Shown in pieces: positions 28,355 to 36,184 of a stretch of DNA of 64,000 nt (the stretch's first letter is position 1; the number at the start of each line of letters is the position of its first letter). Source of the stretch: Thermoanaerobaculia bacterium. Its GTDB lineage: Bacteria; Acidobacteriota; Thermoanaerobaculia; Gp7-AA8. Location: the NCBI GenBank assembly GCA_017883205.1, contig JADGNZ010000018.1:1-64000 (forward strand), written 5' to 3'. A model generated the notes under the pieces. The model was not told the DNA's origin. It saw only the letters and a program-made list of their open reading frames with translations, and did not search any database. A program made the position numbers and the translations under genes.

Positions 28355-29236
28355 TCATTTCGCCTTCGGCATCTCGATCACGACCCCTTCGCCATACAGC
28401 GCTCGCAGATCATCCGCGCTCGCTGCGTGGAACGACTCCTTCTCGTCGCTCGGGAAAGTGCCGTCGCGCACGTCGGTGAGATAGTGCTCGATGGCGGCGC
28501 GCATGTCGTCGGCGATGTTTGCGTAACGCCGCACGAACTTCGCCTGGTGGCCGTCGTAGATGCCGAGGAGGTCGTGGAAGACGAGGACCTGCCCGTCGCA
28601 GGAGGGGCCGGCGCCGATGCCAATCGTCGGAATCGAAACGCGTTCAGTGATCATCGCCGCAAGCTCCGACGGTACGCACTCGAGCACGATCGAGAAACAG
28701 CCGGCCTGATCGAGCGCAAGCGCCTCATCGACGAGTCGCCGTGCGTCGCCGAGATTCTTTCCCTGCAGTTTGAAGCCGCCGAGCGCGTTGACCGATTGCG
28801 GAGTGAGCCCGATGTGGCCCATCACCGGAATCTCGGCGTCGAGGATGGCTTCGATTGCGCGGATGCGCGAGGCCTTGCCGCCTTCGACTTTGACCGCCTG
28901 CGCGCCCGCCTGGATGAAGCGGCCAGCGTTGCGGACGGACTCTTCCACGCTGACGTGGTACGAGAGGTAGGGCATGTCGCCGACAACGAGCGCGCGTGCG
29001 GCGCCGCGTGCGGCCGCGCGTGTGTGGTGGAGCATGTCGTCGACCGTGACGCTCAGCGTGTCGGGATAGCCGAGGACGACCATGCCGAGGGAATCGCCGA
29101 CCAGGATGATGTCGGAGCCGGCCGCGTCGGCGACCTTCGCGCTTGGGAAGTCATATGCGGTGATCATCCCGATGCGCTTCTCGCCTTTCATGGCGCGGAT
29201 GGCCGGGACGGTGATGCGTTTCAACGTGTCTGCCAT
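28355..29236 (-). CDS. panB: 3-methyl-2-oxobutanoate hydroxymethyltransferase
   Basis: PanB adds a hydroxymethyl group from methylenetetrahydrofolate to ketoisovalerate, the first step to pantoate. The 293-residue TIM-barrel protein shows ITAYDFPSAKVADAAG, DSLGMVVLGYPDT, VMGHIGLTPQS, VPSELAAMITE and PTIGIGAGPSCDGQVLVFHD, all typical. GGAGGAGCAA precedes the ATG chosen at 29236. Metal and substrate residues in GDSLG and the GHIGL segment are intact. Confidence 0.96.
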   Translation of the reverse strand: MADTLKRITVPAIRAMKGEKRIGMITAYDFPSAKVADAAGSDIILVGDSLGMVVLGYPDTLSVTVDDMLHHTRAAARGAARALVVGDMPYLSYHVSVEESVRNAGRFIQAGAQAVKVEGGKASRIRAIEAILDAEIPVMGHIGLTPQSVNALGGFKLQGKNLGDARRLVDEALALDQAGCFSIVLECVPSELAAMITERVSIPTIGIGAGPSCDGQVLVFHDLLGIYDGHQAKFVRRYANIADDMRAAIEHYLTDVRDGTFPSDEKESFHAASADDLRALYGEGVVIEMPKAK

Positions 29237-29268
29237 TTGCTCCTCCGTGGTGGGCCGGAAGGAGGAGC

Positions 29269-29340
29269 GAAGGATGAAAGATGAAGGACGAAGGATGAAT
29301 CTCGCGTATTCATCCTTCATCCCTCATCCTTCAGACTTCC
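29269..29340. repeat. TCATCCTTC-family inverted repeat
   Basis: Tandem GAAGGATGAA-type units on the left face TTCATCCTTC-type units on the right, giving a long imperfect hairpin between panB and the kinase gene. The same family returns at 30009-30091. Confidence 0.8.
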
Positions 29341-29362
29341 TACCCCGTCTCGGTCCGTGTAC

Positions 29363-30064
29363 TCAGGATCCAAGCGGTACGTAGTACTGCGTGCCCTTCT
29401 TCGCATTGCGAATCTGCTCGATGAGCTGATCGAAATGCTCGGGCGTGTTGACGAAATCGATCTCGTTTGTGTTCACGACCAGCAATGGCGTCTCGTCGTA
29501 CCGGTAAAAGTAGTGTGAGTACGCCTCGCTGAGCTCTTTCAGGTAATCCTGCGAGATCGACTTCTCGTAAGCCCGTCCGCGCTTCTTCACGCGTTTGACT
29601 AGTGTATCAAGCGAAGCCTGCAGATAGATAACCAGATCCGGCTTCGGCACGCTGTCGTACAGGAGCTCGTACATCCGGTTGTAGATCATCAGCTCCGAGT
29701 CTTCCAGCGTCATGTACGCGAAGATCTTGTCTTTCGGAAACGAGTAGTCCGCAAGGATCAGCTCGGTGAAGAGGTCGCGCTGCGAGATCGATCGCTGCTG
29801 GTCGTAGCGCGACAGTAGAAAGAAGAGCTGGCAGCGGAAGGCCGCGCCCCGCTTGTCTTTGTAAAAATCGGCGAGGAACGGGTTGTCGACATCCTCGAGA
29901 ATCTTCGTCCCGCGAAAGCGCTTGGCGAGGAGATTCACCAGCGACGTCTTCCCGACGCCGATCGGCCCCTCGACAGCGATATGACGAAACGGCAGCGGCG
30001 GCACGACAGGAAGGATAAAGGATGAAGGATGAAGGATGAAGAAAATGAGCGTGACGGCCTTCAT
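29363..30064 (-). CDS. Deoxynucleoside kinase (dGK/dCK type)
   Basis: The 233-residue protein phosphorylates deoxynucleosides for nucleotide salvage. P-loop GPIGVGKTSLVNLLA, the DRSIxSQRD-like RSISQRDLFTE region, and the lid RVKKRGRAYEKSIS are those of bacterial dGK/dCK kinases. The first ~19 residues (MKAVTLIFFILHPSSFILP) are encoded by the TCATCCTTC repeat and have no counterpart in the family, which starts near FRHIAVEG. I use ATG 30064 because GGAAGGATG precedes it; GTG 30004 is the alternative. The gene lies head to head with the M16 pair. Confidence 0.9.
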   Translation of the reverse strand: MKAVTLIFFILHPSSFILPVVPPLPFRHIAVEGPIGVGKTSLVNLLAKRFRGTKILEDVDNPFLADFYKDKRGAAFRCQLFFLLSRYDQQRSISQRDLFTELILADYSFPKDKIFAYMTLEDSELMIYNRMYELLYDSVPKPDLVIYLQASLDTLVKRVKKRGRAYEKSISQDYLKELSEAYSHYFYRYDETPLLVVNTNEIDFVNTPEHFDQLIEQIRNAKKGTQYYVPLGS

Positions 30065-30091
30065 CGCTCATCCTTCCGACTTCATCCTTCG
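30009..30091. repeat. TCATCCTTC-family repeat at the kinase start
   Basis: Three AAGGATGAAG-type units (30011-30043) face CATCCTTC units up to 30091. The element carries both the ribosome-binding site and the first codons of the minus-strand kinase gene, and it ends about 20 bp before the divergent M16 gene. Confidence 0.78.
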
Positions 30092-30113
30092 GCTGTGATA
30101 CAACCCGCCGCCG

Positions 30114-31370
30114 ATGCTTTCGATTGAAACCTACACTCTCGACAACGGCCTCCGAGTCGTCCTCAACGAAGACCACTCCGCCCCGCTCGTCGCAGTCAAC
30201 CTCTGGTATCACGTCGGCTCGAAGAATGAGCGGCCCGGGCGCACCGGGTTTGCGCATCTGTTCGAGCACATGCTCTTCTCCGGCTCGGAGCACGTGGGCA
30301 ATAACGAGCATTTCCGCTACGTGCAGTCGATCGGCGGCGTACTGAACGGCACGACGTTCTTCGACCGCACGAATTACTTCGAGACGCTCCCGTCGAACTA
30401 CCTAGCGCTCGGCCTATGGCTGGAGTCCGATCGGATGGGCTTCTTTCTGCCGGCTCTGACGCAGGAGAAGCTCGACATTCAGCGCGAGGTGGTGAAGGAA
30501 GAGCGCCGCCAGCGCTACGACAACGTCCCGTACGGCACGGCCTTCGAGCGCCTGCTCAACCTCGCTTACGATCCCGACTACTCCTACCACTGGCCCACCA
30601 TCGGCTCGATGGAAGACCTGGGCGCTGCATCGCTCGACGACATCCGCGAGTTTTTCAGCACCTGGTACCGTCCCGACAACGCCACGCTCACGCTGATCGG
30701 AGACTTCGTACCCGAGGAAGCGAAGCAGTTGGTCGAGCACTACTTTGGTTCGATCCCCGCGGGGAAGTCTTTTCCGAAGTTCGCGTTGACGCGGAAGCCT
30801 CTGAACGGCGAGCGCCGCGAAACGTTCCCTTCGCCGGTGCAGCTGCCGCGCGTCTACCGTCTCTATCACCTTCCGAAGATGGGTCACCCGGACTGGATCG
30901 CCAGCGATCTGCTGTCGTCGGTACTCAGCGGCGACAAAGCCAGCCGGTTGGAGAAGGCTCTCGTCCTCGAGCAGCAAATCGCCACGGACGTCGCTGCGTA
31001 CGTGCTGCCCACCGAGGCGACCGGCATCCTCATGCTGCAGGCGACGGCGAACGACGATGTTCCGATCGAAGACGTCGAGCGCGCCATCGATGCCGAGATC
31101 GCGCGCGTCGTGTCCGATGGCATCACTGCCGATGAGCTGACGCGCGCGAAGAATCGTGCCGAGGTCGAGTACGCGCACCAGATCGAGAACTACGACTCGC
31201 GCGCTGATCTGATCGGCATGATGTCGACCTACTTTGATGATCCCTCGCTGGTTCACACGTGGCTCGATCCGTACCGGGCCGCAACCATCGCCGACCTGCA
31301 GCGCGTGACGCGGGAGTACCTCGTGCCCGACAACCGCGTCACCAGCACGTTCGTACCGGAGAGCGCATGA
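30114..31370 (+). CDS. M16 family zinc peptidase, catalytic subunit
   Basis: The 418-residue protein has the inverted zinc motif HLFEH (FAHLFEHMLFSGS) and the downstream glutamate in REVVKEERRQR. It matches the M16B (PqqL/mitochondrial-processing-like) peptidases, two-domain clam-shell enzymes that cut peptides. There is no signal peptide, so it is cytoplasmic or exported by other means. The next gene overlaps by ATGA and encodes the inactive partner. These proteins usually work as such heterodimers. Confidence 0.94.
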   Translation: MLSIETYTLDNGLRVVLNEDHSAPLVAVNLWYHVGSKNERPGRTGFAHLFEHMLFSGSEHVGNNEHFRYVQSIGGVLNGTTFFDRTNYFETLPSNYLALGLWLESDRMGFFLPALTQEKLDIQREVVKEERRQRYDNVPYGTAFERLLNLAYDPDYSYHWPTIGSMEDLGAASLDDIREFFSTWYRPDNATLTLIGDFVPEEAKQLVEHYFGSIPAGKSFPKFALTRKPLNGERRETFPSPVQLPRVYRLYHLPKMGHPDWIASDLLSSVLSGDKASRLEKALVLEQQIATDVAAYVLPTEATGILMLQATANDDVPIEDVERAIDAEIARVVSDGITADELTRAKNRAEVEYAHQIENYDSRADLIGMMSTYFDDPSLVHTWLDPYRAATIADLQRVTREYLVPDNRVTSTFVPESA

Positions 31371-32737
31371 CGACGATCGACCGCACGACCGCACCGCAGC
31401 CCGGGGCGCCGCGTCCATACCATTTCCCTCACGTTGTCCGCCGCACGCTGGATAACGGCCTGCGCCTTCTCGTGGCGGAGAACCACAACGCGCCGCTCGT
31501 ATCGATGCGCACGCTGTTTCACTCCGGCGCCGATTACGACACGCCGGAGCTGGCAGGCCTGGCGTCGCTGACGTCAGAGCTGCTCGATGAAGGCGCCGGC
31601 TCCCGAGACGCCGTCCGTCTCGCCGAGGACCTCGGCCTGCTCGGCGCATCACTTGGCAGCGGTGCCGACTGGGACGCGTCGTACGTCTCCGTCGATTCGC
31701 TCTCGCGCACATTCGACGAAGCGCTGGCCATCTTTGCCGACGTCAATCGCCGGCCGATGCTTCCGGAGTCTTCGCTCGATCGCGTCCGCAGCGAGCGGCT
31801 CATGGAGTTGCTCCAGCAGAAAGACGATCCCGGCGCGATCGCCGGCAAGCGCTTCTCGCACCTCATCTACGGCCGGGGCACCTACGGCAATACGGTCATC
31901 GGCAATCCTGAGTCGGTCGCGCGCATCACGGTCGATGACGTCCGCCGCTACTACGCCACGCATTTCGTTCCGAACAACGGCTCGATCGTGGTGGCGGGAG
32001 ATGTCGATGCCGAAAAGGCGCTGGATGGACTGGCGCGCTGCTTCTCCGACTGGCCTGCGGTCGAAGTTCCTCCTCGGCCGAAGATCTCACCAAAAGCCAA
32101 CGAGGCAAGCCGCATCTACCTGATCGACCGTCCCACAGCGGTTCAGTCGGAGATCCGCGTGGGCCACATCGGAATCGCCCGCAGCACGGAAGACTACTTC
32201 GCGCTGTCGGTGATGAACGCGCTCCTCGGCGGCGTTTTCAATTCGCGCATCAACCTCAATCTGCGCGAAAAACACGGCTACACGTACGGCGCCCGGTCAG
32301 TCTTCGCATTCAGACGCCAAGCCGGACCCTTCGTTGTGAGCGCTCCGGTGCGCAACGAGGTCACACGCGAGTCGGTGACCGAGGTGCTCGCCGAACTGCG
32401 GCGGATCCGCACGGGCGACGTCGAAAAGCGCGAGCTCGAAGACACAAAGAACTACATCATGGGCTCGTTCCCCTCGACCGTCCAAAGCTCCAGCGACATC
32501 GCCGGCCGCGTGCTGGACATGGAGCTCAACGATCTGCCGCAGAACTACTTCGACCGCTACCGCGAGAACATCGGCGCCGTCTCCAAACAGGCCGTCGAGC
32601 ACGTCGCACAAAAATACATCGACCCCGACCGCGTCATCGTCGTGATCGTAGGCAACGCCGCGCAAATCCGCGAGCCGCTGCTAGCACTCGAAATGCCGAT
32701 CCACGAGTTGGATATCGAGGGGCAGGCGATCGCGTAG
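31367..32737 (+). CDS. M16 family peptidase-like protein, non-catalytic subunit
   Basis: The 456-residue protein shares the M16 fold with its upstream neighbour, including the C-terminal substrate region (LNLREKHGYTYGARSVF with the conserved R and Y). The zinc motif is lost: where HxxEH should be, it reads LASLTSELLDEG. Such proteins pair with an active HxxEH subunit and help bind substrate. The ATG overlaps the upstream stop (ATGA), so synthesis is coupled. After it comes the structured RNA candidate. Confidence 0.93.
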   Translation: MTTIDRTTAPQPGAPRPYHFPHVVRRTLDNGLRLLVAENHNAPLVSMRTLFHSGADYDTPELAGLASLTSELLDEGAGSRDAVRLAEDLGLLGASLGSGADWDASYVSVDSLSRTFDEALAIFADVNRRPMLPESSLDRVRSERLMELLQQKDDPGAIAGKRFSHLIYGRGTYGNTVIGNPESVARITVDDVRRYYATHFVPNNGSIVVAGDVDAEKALDGLARCFSDWPAVEVPPRPKISPKANEASRIYLIDRPTAVQSEIRVGHIGIARSTEDYFALSVMNALLGGVFNSRINLNLREKHGYTYGARSVFAFRRQAGPFVVSAPVRNEVTRESVTEVLAELRRIRTGDVEKRELEDTKNYIMGSFPSTVQSSSDIAGRVLDMELNDLPQNYFDRYRENIGAVSKQAVEHVAQKYIDPDRVIVVIVGNAAQIREPLLALEMPIHELDIEGQAIA

Positions 32738-32785
32738 GTCAGTTTTTGCCTGCGCGGGCAGATCTTGCTAGAGAGTTCGGTTACA

Positions 32786-32801
32786 CTTGACTGAAGTCAA
32801 G
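32786..32801. promoter_or_regulatory. Palindrome upstream of the RNA candidate
   Basis: CTTGACT-GA-AGTCAAG is a perfect 7-bp-arm palindrome about 10 bp before the structured RNA. It may be an operator, a small hairpin of the RNA itself or part of a promoter. TTGACT could serve as a -35 box, but no convincing -10 lies at the right distance. Confidence 0.45.
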
Positions 32802-32811
32802 AATTAGTAGA

Positions 32812-32876
32812 GAGACCGGCGACAAGAGGCCCTTCGGCCTCTCCCGTGGCAACACGGGTAGCCGGTCTCGATTTTT
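32812..32876 (+). ncRNA. Three-way-junction structured RNA next to DUF3800 gene
   Basis: On the plus strand GAGACCGGC (32812-32820) pairs perfectly with GCCGGTCTC (32861-32869). Inside are two hairpins: AGAGGCC-CTTC-GGCCTCT (32825-32842) and CCCGTG-GCAA-CACGGG (32843-32858), the latter with a GNRA loop. GACA and UA link them to the outer stem. GATTTTT follows. Every predicted helix pair is Watson-Crick. The U-tract and GNRA loop favour the plus strand. It ends exactly at the stop codon of the convergent DUF3800 gene. It may be a distinct RNA or the elaborate 3' end of the M16 transcript. Confidence 0.68.
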
Positions 32877-33531
32877 AGTAGTACTTCCTGGTTCCTGAAG
32901 CGAACAGATCAAATTCAGTTTGGACGAAGCCTTTGATCACGTCGTAGCCCCGCCGGTCTCCCGCTTCCCACTTCCTCTGAATCGCCCAGGCGCAGTAGTC
33001 CGCGACCTGCAAGCACGGATCACTCGCGGCGCTCCAGCTTGCCACTCTGGCCTTGGCCGTTGGCGACACTTGTCGAATGACGTCCGTTACTGCCGCGTGG
33101 AAAGCCTTCTTCCTCGCGTTCGTTCCAATCGATGCGCTCACAACGAGGAGATCGTCCGTCGATACGGCGATCTTCGGTGCTACATACTTCATGTGCTGGT
33201 ACCAAGCCGTCTTGTAGAAACGTTCATCGGTCACGCGTACGGCCGGGTATGCCTTTGACTTCTCGAGAATGACCGCGTCGATTCGCATCGGCGAGGTGGC
33301 GATTGTCGCGAACACTTTGTCCCGCATCGGCTTGGGATCATGTGCGGCATGAAACTCTCGATCGAGGCCGAATCCTTGAAGGGCCAGGTCTCGACGGAGG
33401 TCGAGCAGTTGCTGCCCCACCGAGCACGTGTCAACAGTCACCGTAACGAGAATGAAGTATCGACTTGCCCCAGCCTTGGAGGAGAAGTCGAAGTTTCCGC
33501 ACTCATCGGCGAATACATACTTTCGAGACAT
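32875..33531 (-). CDS. DUF3800 domain protein
   Basis: The 218-residue protein has the DUF3800 landmarks: N-terminal YVFADECGNFDF (usual DESG), EFHAAHDPK in the middle, and the C-terminal CLQVADYCAWAIQRKWE, where the second acidic and Asp-Tyr positions lie. DUF3800 is regarded as an RNase-H-like fold and is often found in defence or mobile regions. It is convergent with the RNA candidate and divergent from the cyclase gene. The start MSRKYV aligns with the family. Base composition is a little less GC-rich than its neighbours, which fits transfer. Function is unknown. Confidence 0.86.
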   Translation of the reverse strand: MSRKYVFADECGNFDFSSKAGASRYFILVTVTVDTCSVGQQLLDLRRDLALQGFGLDREFHAAHDPKPMRDKVFATIATSPMRIDAVILEKSKAYPAVRVTDERFYKTAWYQHMKYVAPKIAVSTDDLLVVSASIGTNARKKAFHAAVTDVIRQVSPTAKARVASWSAASDPCLQVADYCAWAIQRKWEAGDRRGYDVIKGFVQTEFDLFASGTRKYY

Positions 33532-33647
33532 TGCCTTCGCTTTGGAGGACTCGACTCTAACATTGCGATTCGAGCTCTCGTGCGGCAATGACTCGCTTCG
33601 CCTGTCGCGATGGGCCGTGGCGGCAGCAGCTATAATCCTCCCTTCGA

Positions 33648-35318
33648 ATGGAGCAGCTCCAACTTCACTACGTCGATCTCGGTGTGCCGCGGGTCATGGA
33701 CCTGAAGCATGAGCTGTCGGTTGGGCGCACCGAGGGGAATGATTTGATTTTGAATCACCCGTCGGTCTCGCGGAAGCATGCGAAGTTCGAGCTGCGCGGC
33801 GATCACTGGTGGGTAATCGATCTGAAGTCGACGAACGGCGTGAAGGTGAACGGGAACCTCGTCACCGAGGCGCAGGTTGCGGCCAGCGACAAGATCTCGA
33901 TCGGTTCCGTGCTGATCGATGCGCGCGCGCTCCCCTCGGTCGACTTCAACGCCGACTCGATGTTCGACAACCCCTCGGGCACGGTCATCCGGCGCATCTC
34001 GGATTTCAATTCCGAGTTTGGGCTCGACATCGCCGAGTTGGCGGACAAGGGTCCGGTCACGCGGCCGCCGTCGCAGCCGGGAATCCGCGAGCCGGCGGTG
34101 TCTCGCGAGAAGATCTTCCAGGTTCTCGTTCAGGTGGCGAAAGCGCTCCTCGCGTCGGAAGAGCTGCAGGTCGTGCTCACGACTGTGATGGACATCATCT
34201 TCCGCTATCTCCCGGTCGAGCGCGGACTGATCATCCTCTTCGACGAAGACGGCAATCCCGTTCCGAAACTGACGAAGTTCATCGAAGGGGCGGAGCAGCA
34301 GGACATCCCCATCTCGCGCACGATTCTGAAGATGGTGTCGCAGCAGCAGGTGGCGTTGATGACCTCGAACGCGCTCGAAGACGCGCGCCTCCTCGGCGGG
34401 AAATCGATCGCCATTCACGGCATCCGATCGGCGATGTGCGTACCGCTCTGGAACCGGCAGCGCGTCATCGGTGCGGTGCAGGTCGACTCGCCGATTCACA
34501 TCGGCAGCTTCACGGAAGAGGATCTCGATCTGCTCACGGCGCTGGCGAACTTTGCGGCGGTGGCCATCGAGCGAGCGCAGCTCGCTGAGAAAATCGAGGA
34601 AGAGCGCAAGATCCGTTCGCGCATGGAGCGCTACCACTCGCCGGCCGTCGTCGACGAGATCGTGAAGGGCTCGATCTCGACGGAGTCGGAGGTGCGTAGT
34701 ACCGATGTGTCGATCCTCTTCGCGGATATCAGTGGCTTCACGACTGTCTCCGAGACGAAGAAACCGGAAGAAGTGGCGGAGTTCCTCTCGCACTTCTTCG
34801 GATTCGCCGTGGAGTCGATCTTCGCGTACGGCGGAACGCTCGACAAATTCATCGGCGACGCGGTGATGGCGTTCTTCGGTGCGCCGCTGCCGCAGGATGA
34901 TCACGCCGACCGCGCCGTTCTGACTGGCCTGATGCTGCAGCGCCTGGTGAATGACTGGAACGTGGAGCGGGCGAAGACCGATCTGCCTCCCGTGATGGTG
35001 CGCGTCGGAATCAACAGCGGTCTGGCTGTCGTCGGCAACGTCGGCACGGAGAAGCGCGTCGACTACACCGTCCTCGGATCGTCGGTAAACATCGCCTCAC
35101 GGATCGAGAGCGGCGTCGCCAAACCGGGTCAGGTCGTCATTTCGCAGAACACAATGGACCGGATCATGGGCAGCTTTGAGACCGAGTCGCTCGGCGAGTT
35201 TGCGTTGAAAGGTCTTCAGCAGAAGATGCCGGTATTCCAGGTAAAGGGAACCGTCGGCCTGACCAGCGGCGGTACACCAGCCGGCGGGACGCCAGCGCTG
35301 CAGTCGACGGCCAGGTAA
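33648..35318 (+). CDS. FHA-GAF-adenylate/guanylate cyclase
   Basis: This 556-residue cytoplasmic protein joins three domains. Residues about 5-90 form an FHA phosphothreonine-binding domain (VGRTEGNDL, SVSRKHAKF, STNGVKVNG). Residues about 145-310 form a GAF sensor. Residues about 345-530 form a class III cyclase with metal-binding Asp in LFADISGFT and KFIGDAVMAFF, and NIASRIE with the transition-state Asn and Arg. Both metal Asp are present, so it should make cAMP or cGMP. The last ~17 residues (GGTPAGGTPALQS) come from a repeat. The protein may link Ser/Thr kinase signalling to a cyclic nucleotide. Confidence 0.92.
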   Translation: MEQLQLHYVDLGVPRVMDLKHELSVGRTEGNDLILNHPSVSRKHAKFELRGDHWWVIDLKSTNGVKVNGNLVTEAQVAASDKISIGSVLIDARALPSVDFNADSMFDNPSGTVIRRISDFNSEFGLDIAELADKGPVTRPPSQPGIREPAVSREKIFQVLVQVAKALLASEELQVVLTTVMDIIFRYLPVERGLIILFDEDGNPVPKLTKFIEGAEQQDIPISRTILKMVSQQQVALMTSNALEDARLLGGKSIAIHGIRSAMCVPLWNRQRVIGAVQVDSPIHIGSFTEEDLDLLTALANFAAVAIERAQLAEKIEEERKIRSRMERYHSPAVVDEIVKGSISTESEVRSTDVSILFADISGFTTVSETKKPEEVAEFLSHFFGFAVESIFAYGGTLDKFIGDAVMAFFGAPLPQDDHADRAVLTGLMLQRLVNDWNVERAKTDLPPVMVRVGINSGLAVVGNVGTEKRVDYTVLGSSVNIASRIESGVAKPGQVVISQNTMDRIMGSFETESLGEFALKGLQQKMPVFQVKGTVGLTSGGTPAGGTPALQSTAR

Positions 35319-35391
35319 CCCATCTGCGGTCATCTGCGCCATCTGCGGACCGAGGTTTTATCCACAGATGACGCAGATCGACGCAGATCGG
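35265..35391. repeat. Two repeat elements at the cyclase 3' end
   Basis: 35265-35305 matches, in reverse, the GTAGCGCCG element inside pxpBC and is translated as the cyclase C-terminus. 35321-35391 is a member of the ATCTGCG family, with CATCTGCGG units facing CAGATGACGCAGAT. Together they fill the space up to lolD. Confidence 0.7.
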
Positions 35392-35409
35392 AACGATAAT
35401 CTCCCCCCC

Positions 35410-36090
35410 ATGCCTTTTCTCGAAGCGCGGTCGCTGTCGAAAACGTATCGCAACGCCGAAGTTCCCGTCCCGGTGTTGAGCGGGCTGGAGTTGACTGTGG
35501 AGCGCGGCGAGATGCTGGCCATCGTTGGCCCATCGGGCATCGGCAAATCGACGCTGCTGCACCTGCTGGGCGGCCTCGATCATCCCGACAGCGGCACGAT
35601 TCGAGTCGGCGACGCGGCAGTTTCGTCGATGAGCAACGACGAGCTGGCGCGCTTCCGCAACCACAACGTCGGCTTCGTGTTTCAGTTTCACCATCTGCTT
35701 CCGGAGTTCACCGCCGCCGAAAACGTGGCGATGCCAGGGTGGATTGGGCGATTCGGAAAAGATGAAGCGCTGCTCAAGGCAAATGCGCTCCTCGCCGAGC
35801 TGGGCCTCGAGCATCGAAGCCGCCATTTTCCGAACCAGCTTTCGGGAGGCGAGCAACAGAGGGTGGCCATTGCTCGGGCGCTTCTCGCCGATCCGTTGCT
35901 CTTTCTCGCCGACGAGCCGACCGGCAATCTCGATCTCGAAACGAGCGAGCGGGTCTTCGATCTGATGCGCGAATGTCACGCCAAGCGTGGACTAACCTCC
36001 GTGATCGTCACGCACAATCGTGATCTTGCAGCACGCTGCGACCGCGTGTTCGAAATGAGGCAGCGCGTAACCGCCGAGATTGTGTCGTGA
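35410..36090 (+). CDS. LolD-type ABC transporter ATP-binding protein
   Basis: The 226-residue ATPase has Walker [30 protein letters not shown] (the LolD motif), signature [14 protein letters not shown], Walker [14 protein letters not shown] and H-loop VTHNRDLA. LolCDE releases lipoproteins from the inner membrane; no LolC/E gene adjoins it here, so the partner is distant. I start at ATG 35410 ([13 protein letters not shown]) as in homologues. There is no good ribosome-binding site; the sequence before it is a C-run and a repeat. Confidence 0.88.
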   Translation: MPFLEARSLSKTYRNAEVPVPVLSGLELTVERGEMLAIVGPSGIGKSTLLHLLGGLDHPDSGTIRVGDAAVSSMSNDELARFRNHNVGFVFQFHHLLPEFTAAENVAMPGWIGRFGKDEALLKANALLAELGLEHRSRHFPNQLSGGEQQRVAIARALLADPLLFLADEPTGNLDLETSERVFDLMRECHAKRGLTSVIVTHNRDLAARCDRVFEMRQRVTAEIVS

Positions 36091-36184
36091 GAGTGCCGGC
36101 CGTCACAGAACGGAGTGATTGCCCAAGAATGACGGAGGCCGGAACGAAGTTATGACGGAGCGGCGGTAAACTATACCCAACCTC

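Noticed and set aside
28154-28358. Short Cys-rich reading frames across the CACAGACA repeat
   Set aside because: They are open on both strands due to the palindromes and have no ribosome-binding site or conserved family.
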